Assembly: GCF_024746835.1 (NCBI RefSeq)
Contig: NZ_CP080531.1
Coordinates: 1,612,001-1,676,000 of the forward strand
Source of the DNA: Mesorhizobium sp. AR02
Lineage (GTDB): Bacteria > Pseudomonadota > Alphaproteobacteria > Rhizobiales > Rhizobiaceae
Reading direction: 5' to 3'
Length of the DNA: 64,000 bases
In this document: positions 57,702 through 64,000 of the stretch, piece after piece
Position numbering within the stretch: position 1 is the stretch's first letter
How the letters are laid out: every line of letters begins with the position of its first letter
Position numbers and translations under genes: made by a program
The notes under the pieces: generated by a model
The model's input: the letters and a program-made list of their open reading frames with translations, nothing else
Databases searched by the model: none
What the model was told of the DNA's origin: nothing

Positions 57702-58805
57702 TCAGACCTGTTCGATGCGCAACATGTGGTTGTCCCAGACATAATCCGGTTCTACCCGTGTCGCGCCGCTGCCCTCGATGATCTCGCCGGCGCCCGTGGT
57801 GGCCATGAAGCCTGGTCCGTCCGGCGCCAGGCCGCAGACCTCGACCAGCGCGCTCGACGAGACGACCTTGCCGCTGGCGGCATCGATCACCACAAGCGAA
57901 TTGCCTTCCGGCGACGAGACGGCGACGGTGCCGGCTAAAGAATTGGCGGCAACCGAGCCGATGTAGTTTCGGAAGCTGGACAATACGTCCTGCGGCATGT
58001 CGAGCAGCTGCAATTCCTTGCCGCGTTCGGCGCGGCCGACCAGCAGCGGACGGTCGCTGCCCGGACCCCGGTACTGGCAGCCGAACCAGACGGTGCCGGA
58101 TGGGTCTGAGTCCATGTGGCGGATCGACAGCTGGTGCAGTGCGGCCGGCAATTCATGCTTTTCGATCAAGTCGCCAGAGACGCGGTCGATCAGCACATAG
58201 GACGGTTTCATGGTCGCGATGTTGAGCTCTGCGCGGCCGTAGTCCGGATGGGTCTCGATGCCGCCATTGGCTACCGCGATCGTCTTGCCATCGCCCATGA
58301 GCAGGAGCTCGTGCGGCCCCATGCCATAGGTCGGGAATTCGCCGATACGACTGAATTTCGCCCGCGCATCGTAGACGCCGACGACGCCGGCGGCCTTGTC
58401 GAAATCGTTCTCGGTGGCATAGAGCAGCGCCCCGTCCGGCGAGAACACGCCATGGCCGAAGAAATGCCGGCCGGTGATACTGGCGATGGTCAGCGGGGCG
58501 TCGCGACCCGCATGATCGAAGACAACGGCGAAGGTGCCGGGCTGGCGGGCGAAGACCACAGAACGCTTCGATATGGGATCGAAGGTGACGTCGTGGCCGC
58601 GATCGGGCAGGTCGATCGCATGCAGCACCTTGCCGGCCTCGGACAGGATGGCGGCGCCAAAACTGCCGTCGCGCTTGACGAAAGCGGTGGCGAAAACGGC
58701 GTCGGCAGCAAGCGTCTTCGCCCAGGCTGATGGCGCCATTGCGGCGGCAAAGCCAATGCCTGCGGCCCGGAGGAAATCGCGACGATCAAGCAGCGGCGTA
58801 CGCAT
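57702..58805 (-). CDS. DUF1513 beta-propeller-like Tat substrate
   Basis: A 367-residue exported protein. The N-terminus carries a twin-Arg signal (DRRDFLRAAGIGFAAAMAPS). The rest has repeated beta-rich blocks, as in propeller proteins, for example HGVFSPDGALLYATEND near 110-126. The family (COG3490) is found with imelysin and DUF1111 genes in iron-related clusters, but its function is unknown. The ATG at 58805 lies two bases after the stop of the second imelysin gene, so it is cotranscribed as the last gene. Confidence 0.88.
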   Translation of the reverse strand: MRTPLLDRRDFLRAAGIGFAAAMAPSAWAKTLAADAVFATAFVKRDGSFGAAILSEAGKVLHAIDLPDRGHDVTFDPISKRSVVFARQPGTFAVVFDHAGRDAPLTIASITGRHFFGHGVFSPDGALLYATENDFDKAAGVVGVYDARAKFSRIGEFPTYGMGPHELLLMGDGKTIAVANGGIETHPDYGRAELNIATMKPSYVLIDRVSGDLIEKHELPAALHQLSIRHMDSDPSGTVWFGCQYRGPGSDRPLLVGRAERGKELQLLDMPQDVLSSFRNYIGSVAANSLAGTVAVSSPEGNSLVVIDAASGKVVSSSALVEVCGLAPDGPGFMATTGAGEIIEGSGATRVEPDYVWDNHMLRIEQV

Positions 58806-58807
58806 GC

Positions 58808-59887
58808 TCAATCTCCATCCAGCGAGGAGAACCCAGCGGTCAGGCCGAATTCGGCGGTCAGCTTGGTGCCGATCAAAGTCGACAGGCTGGAGGTGATCAG
58901 GGCCAAATGCTTGAGCTTTTCGCGTAGCGCCGGGTCGGCGAGCGCCTTGTCGATCGGGCCACTAATGGACTTCGCGGTGGCGGCGCCGTTGGCCAGCTGG
59001 ATATGGATCGATTCAGCCACCCAGCGCGCATCGGGCGGCAAGGCATCGCCAAGCTTCGAGACCTGGAACAGCGCGTCGATGCCGGCGAGATTTCCGGCTA
59101 GGGAATTCGTGGTGTTTTGCGACCGCCAGTAGATCGCCTGTTTCGGCTTGTCCGCGCCGGGCTTGCCGCCGAAGAAACCTTTCAGGCGGACATCCCTCAC
59201 CATTTCCAACTCTTTGATGAAGACCCCGACCAGTTCGGTCACCGCTTCGTTGCCGTCGCGGTAGAGCGCGTTCTGCGGCCCCGGATTGGCCCAAAGCGCT
59301 GCAAAGCCGTCGGGCTTGTTCCAAGCTGCACTAACCTCGCTGGCCATGGTTTCGATATTGCCGGCAATCGCCGCGCCATAGGCGCAGCGATAGGGATCAT
59401 CCTTACCCGTCAGCGTATCTGAGCCATCGCCGTAAAGCACGAATTCCAGCGCGCCGAGCCCCTGCAGGGCAATGCTCTTGCCGGCCAGCTGCGCCGAATC
59501 GGTGGCGGTCGGGTCCTTGGCGGACAGTGCCGTCTGCACCTGTTTCAGGCCGAGGCTCTTGCGATCCGGCCAGTAGAGTATGCGCTCCAGCCGGTTGTTC
59601 TCCTTGATCGGCCCAAAACCGATGATCTCGGCCGATGACCAGGCATGGACTGTGGCGGAAAATTCGGCCCGCGCCGCGTCGAGTTCTCCTTGGGAAGGCG
59701 CTTCGCAGAGCTTGTGCATCGCCTTCGTCAGGGTTTCGGCATGCTCGTGCAGGCTGACGTAAGCCGGGCGGACAAAGCCGTCGATCGCCCGCTGGATGAT
59801 GTCGGAGGCTTTCACCGCCGCCGATGCCGGGAAAACACCCAGCAGAGCTAGAGGCAGAATGAGAACCAGGGCAGAGCGTTTCAGCAT
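58808..59887 (-). CDS. Imelysin-family periplasmic protein (COG3489-like)
   Basis: A 359-residue protein with a signal peptide (about 1-23, ending in FPASA). The imelysin fold is helical. The GxHxxE motif of the family reads GLGALE (143-148), with Gly at the His position, so the usual putative metal site is changed. Related COG3489 proteins are thought to act in periplasmic iron handling. Its start overlaps the stop of the di-heme oxidoreductase gene by one base (TGATG-type coupling). Confidence 0.88.
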   Translation of the reverse strand: MLKRSALVLILPLALLGVFPASAAVKASDIIQRAIDGFVRPAYVSLHEHAETLTKAMHKLCEAPSQGELDAARAEFSATVHAWSSAEIIGFGPIKENNRLERILYWPDRKSLGLKQVQTALSAKDPTATDSAQLAGKSIALQGLGALEFVLYGDGSDTLTGKDDPYRCAYGAAIAGNIETMASEVSAAWNKPDGFAALWANPGPQNALYRDGNEAVTELVGVFIKELEMVRDVRLKGFFGGKPGADKPKQAIYWRSQNTTNSLAGNLAGIDALFQVSKLGDALPPDARWVAESIHIQLANGAATAKSISGPIDKALADPALREKLKHLALITSSLSTLIGTKLTAEFGLTAGFSSLDGD

Positions 59888-61551
59888 CACAGTGACTCCA
59901 GGAATTTGACCAGTGCATCGCGCTCGGCCGCGTTGGCGGCGGCAAAGCGGTCGCGCGCCTTTTGCGCCTCGCCACCATGCCACAGGATCGCCTCGGTCAG
60001 GCTGCGCGCGCGGCCATCGTGCAGGAAGAACGAGTTGCCGTTGACGGTCTCGGTGAGGCCGATACCCCACAGCGGCGGGGTGCGCCATTCGCTGCCCGTC
60101 GCATCGCCCACCGCCTGGCCGTCAGCCAGATCAGGCCCCATGTCGTGCAGCAGGAAGTCGGAGTAGGGCCAGATCAGCTGGAAGGCCTGCGCCTTGCTGG
60201 GCGCATCGCGACGGGTGACGAATTTCGGCGTGTGGCAGGCAACGCAGCCGATTTCATAGAAGACCTTCTTGCCCCTGAGCACATCAAGCGCGGCGAGATC
60301 GCGGCGTGCCGGCACGGCCAGGTTCTGCGAATAGAAGGTGACAAGATCCATCACCGGCGGCGGTGCCTCGACCTGGCCGAGGCGCGCCTGCACGCCATTC
60401 GGCATGGCGAGGCATTTTGCCTGCGCGGCGGTGCAATCGCCCCAGTGCTTTGGTTCTTCCGGTGTCGAGATGCCGATGTCACCGGCAAAGGCGTCCGCCG
60501 CCTGCTGACGGATTGATGCTGTCTGCGCCTTCCAGCCGAAGCGGCCAAGCGTCAGCTCGCCACTCAGGCCGTCACGCACGATATTCGGCTTGCCGGAAAT
60601 GCCGTCACCGTCCAGGTCGTCCGGGTCGGCACGGACCAGAATGTCAGCCGGCGCGATCTGCTCGATCAGGCCAAGGCCGATCATCGGCGGCGTCAGGCGC
60701 GGCGACAGCGTGGTGTGCGGATCGAGCGGTCCATAGGCGAGATCGGCGACGGAGTAACTGGGCTTGCGCAGGGAAACCACGGTGCCGTCCGTCAGCTTCA
60801 CCTTACGTTCCTGATAGGCGACACGCATCCTGCCTTCGCCGTGCAGGCCGGGCACGGCTAGTTCCTGCAATTGCGTGCCATAGACCGGGTCGGGAAAGTT
60901 GAGCAGCTGGTGATCGGCGAGAGCTGATTTCTCCTCGGCGCTGCTGGCATCGCGCGCCAGCCGCAGGAACATCGAGGTGGTGCCGGTGTCGCCTTGCGGC
61001 GGACGGCCGCGACCATCCCTGAGATGGCAGTTCTGGCAGGCGCGTTCGTTGAACAGCGGGCCAAGCCCGTCGGACGCCTGCGTCGAGGATGGCGACGAGA
61101 CCCAGTTCTTGCGGAACAGGGCATTGCCGAGTTTGAAAGTGCCCTCTTCCTCGAAGGTGATGTTGGCCGAGGATTGCGAGAAGGCGTCGCGGTCGACGTC
61201 CTTCTCCGAGGTGCCGGCGCCACCTTGCATCAGCTCGAACGGCTCGGGTTTGGAGAAATCCGTGGTCGGCCTGGTGACGGCGATGACGCGCGCCTGATCC
61301 CCGGCATTGAGGTCGCTGCGCGTGGTGGCGAGCCCAGCTGGCTGAAGGTCGCCGGCGATCGCGGACGATGTCAGTGCCAACACAAGAGCAATTCCAGGAA
61401 AAGTGTGAAACGGTTTTCCGTCAGGAATTGCGTCAAAACAAGAAGTTAGAATGGCGCAGCGCCGACGAGCCAGTCCGGCTGGTCTTTTCAGGAGAAGCGG
61501 CGAGCCGGCGGCCCGCCGCGAGCGGCGCAAGAATTCTAGCAGGCGCCGCAT
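59887..61551 (-). CDS. Di-heme oxidoreductase, DUF1111/COG3488 family
   Basis: A 554-residue protein. Two c-type heme sites are seen: CQNCH (172-176) and CVACH (436-440). The family is related to cytochrome c peroxidase-like proteins and is found in iron-uptake clusters, where it may change iron redox state (inference). The N-terminus is odd: about 50 basic residues precede the hydrophobic stretch FPGIALVLALTSSAIAG (51-67). Residues of about 38-56 are encoded by a dispersed repeat. AAAGG lies nine bases before the ATG, supporting this start. It follows bfr by 12 bases. Confidence 0.87.
   Translation of the reverse strand: MRRLLEFLRRSRRAAGSPLLLKRPAGLARRRCAILTSCFDAIPDGKPFHTFPGIALVLALTSSAIAGDLQPAGLATTRSDLNAGDQARVIAVTRPTTDFSKPEPFELMQGGAGTSEKDVDRDAFSQSSANITFEEEGTFKLGNALFRKNWVSSPSSTQASDGLGPLFNERACQNCHLRDGRGRPPQGDTGTTSMFLRLARDASSAEEKSALADHQLLNFPDPVYGTQLQELAVPGLHGEGRMRVAYQERKVKLTDGTVVSLRKPSYSVADLAYGPLDPHTTLSPRLTPPMIGLGLIEQIAPADILVRADPDDLDGDGISGKPNIVRDGLSGELTLGRFGWKAQTASIRQQAADAFAGDIGISTPEEPKHWGDCTAAQAKCLAMPNGVQARLGQVEAPPPVMDLVTFYSQNLAVPARRDLAALDVLRGKKVFYEIGCVACHTPKFVTRRDAPSKAQAFQLIWPYSDFLLHDMGPDLADGQAVGDATGSEWRTPPLWGIGLTETVNGNSFFLHDGRARSLTEAILWHGGEAQKARDRFAAANAAERDALVKFLESL
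61386..61441 (-). repeat. Dispersed hairpin repeat, copy D, inside a coding region
   Basis: On the plus strand it reads AGAGCAATTCCAGGAAAAG to GGAATTGCGTCAAAACAAG. It is in-frame within the 5' part of the di-heme oxidoreductase gene. No stop codon is introduced, and it encodes part of the signal region. Confidence 0.85.
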
Positions 61552-61563
61552 TCCCGCATGCCT

Positions 61564-62049
61564 TTACTCCGCCTCGTTGGCCGCGTCGGCGTTGAGCTGG
61601 CCGTACTTCTCCTCGCCGATCGAGGCGAGCAGGTCGAGCTGCGTCTCGAGGAAGTCGATGTGACCTTCCTCGTCAGCCAGCAGATCCTCGAACAGTTTCA
61701 TCGTCACGTAATCACCAATCTCGTGGCAGATCTCGCGCGAACGCTTGTAGGCAGTGCGAGCGTCATATTCGCCGGCAAGGTCGGATTCGAGCACTTCCTT
61801 GACGTTCTGCCCGATGCGCAGCGGCGCCACGGACTGCAGGTTCGGATGGCCCTCAAGGAAGATGATGCGGGCGATGAGCTTGTCGGCGTGGTGCATCTCC
61901 TCGATCGATTCGGCCCGCTCCTTCTTGGCCAGCTTGGTGTAGCCCCAGTCCTCGAGCAGACGGAAATGCACCCAATATTGATTGACGGCTCCAAGCTCCA
62001 GGAAAAGAGCCTCGTTAAGCCGCTCGATGATCTGACTTTCGCCTTTCAT
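61564..62049 (-). CDS. bfr: Bacterioferritin
   Basis: A 161-residue ferritin-like protein of standard length. Ferroxidase ligands E18, E51 and H54 are present, with the heme ligand M52 in [10 protein letters not shown]. The later [15 protein letters not shown] and [12 protein letters not shown] blocks complete the di-iron site. It stores iron as a 24-mer. It overlaps the end of bfd and precedes the di-heme gene. Confidence 0.97.
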   Translation of the reverse strand: MKGESQIIERLNEALFLELGAVNQYWVHFRLLEDWGYTKLAKKERAESIEEMHHADKLIARIIFLEGHPNLQSVAPLRIGQNVKEVLESDLAGEYDARTAYKRSREICHEIGDYVTMKLFEDLLADEEGHIDFLETQLDLLASIGEEKYGQLNADAANEAE

Positions 62050-62326
62050 GGGTTCTGCTCCCGTATCGGACGCGCAGGCCTCTGACGCGATCCAGATGTG
62101 AAACGATATCCACGCCACTCGCCTCCGAGCGGGCGTGATAATTTTCGGTGACCCGAATGATCGTTTCGACCACATTTGGGAAGCAGCCGCAACAGCGACC
62201 GCGCTTCTGCATCGTGTGATAGACCTTGGCCGGCACGATAAGTTGCCAGGGGTCCTGGTCCAGCAGCCCGACGATCGTCTGCTCGATCTCCCTCTCGGTG
62301 ATGATGTTGCAATGGCAGATCAGCAT
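62015..62326 (-). CDS. bfd: Bacterioferritin-associated ferredoxin Bfd
   Basis: A 103-residue 2Fe-2S protein. Cys4 and Cys6 (LICHCN) and the CCGC block at 45-48 supply the cluster Cys residues. Bfd reduces the Bfr core to release iron. E. coli Bfd has about 64 residues; here a 35-residue basic tail ([16 protein letters not shown] near 80-95) overlaps the start of bfr by 35 bases in another frame. The two are thus coupled. Confidence 0.9.
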   Translation of the reverse strand: MLICHCNIITEREIEQTIVGLLDQDPWQLIVPAKVYHTMQKRGRCCGCFPNVVETIIRVTENYHARSEASGVDIVSHLDRVRGLRVRYGSRTHERRKSDHRAA

Positions 62327-62390
62327 ACGTTTGCTCAGATGGCTGACGGCGCCTCCCGCGCCGTTTGGCTGGTATTTACCCTGACGGCGC

Positions 62391-63680
62391 TTACTTGAAC
62401 ACCTTGTCGGGTGCGTCGAGGCTGTCGGAGCCCTCGAAGGCGATGGCGTTAAGCTTGAGGGTGCCAACGGCGCGTTCGATCGACTTGGTCTGGTCGATCA
62501 AGGCGTCGATCGCCGCCTGCACAGTGGCGTTGCCTGCCGCGTTGCCCTCGGCGATCTGCTGGTCATAGGCCTCGCCGGCGAGGGCCCGCGCCTTGATCGC
62601 CTCCATCTTGGCGACGGTGACATCGAGCTTGTCAGACAGCTCCTTGTCGATCGCCGGATCGGCCGCCTTGACCATATCGTGCACCGAAGGTCCAGAAACG
62701 ACGGTGCCGTCGAGGCGCGTGTAGCTGGCGAGGTAGGCGGCGCGGATGCCGATCGCATCATAGAGATGCGAATTGTAGGTGTTGTCGGAGAAGCAGTCCT
62801 GCTCTTCTTCCGGATCGTGCAGCAGGAGGCCGAGCTTCATGCGCTCGCCGGCGAGCTCGCCGTAGGACAGCGAGCCCATGCCGGTGAAGATGATCGAGAT
62901 GGCCGTGTTCGGCTCGCCATCGATCAGGTTCTTGCGTGCGGCGCCGTCTTCCTTCCAGTCGTTGACCATCTTCTGCAGGTCCGAAACCAGAAGGGTGGTG
63001 GCGGACTTCAGATATTCGGCACGGCGGTCGCAATTGCCGCCGGTGCAGTTCTTCAGATCATAGTCGGTGTAGGGGCGCTCGCCGGCGCCTGGGCCGGTGC
63101 CGTGCAGATCCTGGCCCCAGAGCAGGAATTCGATGGCGTGATAGCCGGTGGCGACATTGGCCTCGATGCCGTCGGCTTGCTGCAACGTGCCGGAGAGGAA
63201 TTCAGGCGAAAGCTTCGAAGCGTCGACCTTCTTGCCGTTGATCTCGATCTCCCTGTTGGCGATCACATTGGCCGTATAGAGCGAATTCGTGTCCGATTCC
63301 GTACCATAACTCTTGGCGACATAGTCGATCAGGCCTTCATCCAGCGGCCAGGAATTCACCTCGCCTTCCCAATCGTCGACGACCTTGTTGCCGAAGCGAT
63401 AGACCTCGGTCTGCTGGTAGGATACGCGCGCGGCCTTCCAGGCGTCGCGGGTGGCATCGAGCGTTTCCGCCGAAGGCTTGGCCAGCAGCGCGTCGACCGC
63501 CTTGTCGAGGGCCTGTGCCGTGGTCAGCGAATCCTCGTATTTGGCGAGCCCGATGTCGGCATAGGTCTTGATAACGGCCTTTGCATCGGTTTCCGCCTTG
63601 GCAGGCAGCACAAACACCGCTGCCGTCAGCAGCGCCGTGGCACCAATTGCCGCAAGCCTGCCGCCGTATCGTGCTGTCAT
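62391..63680 (-). CDS. Imelysin-family iron-regulated protein (IrpA/COG3487-like)
   Basis: A 429-residue exported protein. A signal peptide (about 1-29, ending in LPAKAE) precedes a helical imelysin domain. The GxHxxE motif is intact as GYHAIE (179-184), in GYHAIEFLLWGQDLHG. IrpA-type proteins act in iron acquisition or sensing outside the cytoplasm. It heads the operon with bfd, bfr, a di-heme oxidoreductase, a second imelysin and DUF1513. A perfect ICE box lies in the promoter region. Confidence 0.93.
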   Translation of the reverse strand: MTARYGGRLAAIGATALLTAAVFVLPAKAETDAKAVIKTYADIGLAKYEDSLTTAQALDKAVDALLAKPSAETLDATRDAWKAARVSYQQTEVYRFGNKVVDDWEGEVNSWPLDEGLIDYVAKSYGTESDTNSLYTANVIANREIEINGKKVDASKLSPEFLSGTLQQADGIEANVATGYHAIEFLLWGQDLHGTGPGAGERPYTDYDLKNCTGGNCDRRAEYLKSATTLLVSDLQKMVNDWKEDGAARKNLIDGEPNTAISIIFTGMGSLSYGELAGERMKLGLLLHDPEEEQDCFSDNTYNSHLYDAIGIRAAYLASYTRLDGTVVSGPSVHDMVKAADPAIDKELSDKLDVTVAKMEAIKARALAGEAYDQQIAEGNAAGNATVQAAIDALIDQTKSIERAVGTLKLNAIAFEGSDSLDAPDKVFK

Positions 63681-63928
63681 TATCGCTCTCCAGTTTCTCG
63701 GAAATTCTATAAACGCCGCGCGCGGCGGCCGGCGCCAGGCCATGTCGATGCCAAATGCAACAAGACTTGCCGCGCCATCGCGCGGTTCGCGGAAGAAAGA
63801 CACCAAAATGCCTCCAATCGAACGGGTTCAAGGCCCAGACATCAAAGGGATGCGCCAACGCGCAGGTTCCCATAAAGCTTCGACGCCGGTGGAAGTCAAT
63901 GAAAATCGACGGGAAAAGCCAATTGAAA

Positions 63929-63957
63929 CAATAGTTTAGAATTATTCTAAACTGCAA
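63929..63957 (-). promoter_or_regulatory. Promoter of the iron operon with ICE box in the spacer
   Basis: On the minus strand TTGCAG is followed by an 18-base spacer and TATTGT. The spacer is almost wholly the ICE box TTTAGAATAATTCTAAA. Confidence 0.55.
63935..63951. promoter_or_regulatory. ICE box, Irr operator
   Basis: TTTAGAA-TTA-TTCTAAA has perfect arms, and with its flanks forms AGTTTAGAA/TTCTAAACT, nine bases each side of TTA. This matches the iron control element consensus bound by Irr in rhizobia (TTTAGAA-N3-TTCTAAA). Confidence 0.85.
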
Positions 63958-64000
63958 TGCTCAACTTTACACCCTTGCTGCACCGACCTCGCTGCGGAAC

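Larger units (their letters stand above)
63681..64000. other. Upstream region of the iron operon
   Basis: 320 bases to the window edge with no credible gene. It holds the ICE box (63935-63951) inside a likely promoter, which implies a leader of about 235 bases before the first gene. The leader shows no clear terminator. Confidence 0.55.

Noticed and set aside
1..64000. CRISPR arrays, tRNA or rRNA genes, prophage, insertion sequences
   Set aside because: No regularly spaced repeats, no cloverleaf or rRNA-like blocks and no transposase, integrase or phage structural proteins were seen. tRNAs were judged by eye only, so a dedicated scan could still find one.

Overview
The window looks like chromosomal DNA of a Mesorhizobium-like member of the Rhizobiales (Hyphomicrobiales). 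Supporting signs are the high GC content with strong third-position bias, the order mutM / enoyl-CoA hydratase / rpsT / dnaA / dnaN / recF, irr divergent from fabA-fabB-fabI, the miaB-to-pnp translation superoperon, an ICE-type iron operator, and short dispersed palindromic repeats of a kind I recognise from Mesorhizobium intergenic DNA. The genus rests on recall, not on a search. I see no rRNA, tRNA, CRISPR array, prophage, insertion sequence or plasmid-type gene.

Layout. 0.2-2.9 kb (-): aminopeptidase, MarR regulator and NlpC/P60 hydrolase. 3-15.2 kb: a complete Flp/Tad pilus locus, with cpaA, cpaBCDEF-tadBC and a 58-residue Flp pilin on the minus strand, and tadD, a free-standing secretin N-terminal domain and two TadE-like pseudopilins on the plus strand. 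15.2-19.7 kb: a PhnD-like binding protein, deoB, mutM, enoyl-CoA hydratase and rpsT. 19.8-24.9 kb: an AT-rich dnaA upstream region, then dnaA, dnaN and recF. 24.9-28.2 kb: a MoeB/ThiF-like enzyme, an acetyltransferase, a 2-hydroxyacid dehydrogenase, an SH3 protein and a DUF4260 protein. 28.2-31.6 kb: irr divergent from fabA-fabB-fabI. 31.8-34.3 kb: a GGDEF/EAL protein and an RsmC-like methylase. 34.4-57.6 kb (-): pnp, rpsO, corA, truB, rbfA, infB, ylxR, nusA, rimP, trmB, metK, a PraR-like regulator, lnt, a VOC protein, corC, ybeY, phoH, miaB, plsC, rimI and tsaB. 57.7-64 kb (-): an iron operon (imelysin/IrpA, bfd, bfr, di-heme oxidoreductase, second imelysin, DUF1513).

How the genes work together. 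The pilus locus holds every core part of a Tad machine: pilin, prepilin peptidase, secretin, ATPase, platform and pilotin. Every promoter-sized gap in it carries a TTAA-N7-TTAA-like site with one mismatch, which suggests CtrA control. The regulator Irr (28 kb) and a likely Irr target, the iron operon at 58-64 kb with a perfect ICE box inside its promoter, lie in the same window. The rimP-nusA-infB operon and rpsT each have a good sigma70 promoter followed at once by a terminator-like hairpin in the leader, so both look like attenuation systems.

Most of the window is housekeeping. The less ordinary signals are the bfd-bfr pair set inside the IrpA/DUF1111/imelysin/DUF1513 operon, dispersed hairpin repeats that supply stop codons to two genes and a stretch of coding sequence to a third, the two leader attenuators, and the shared CtrA-like sites.
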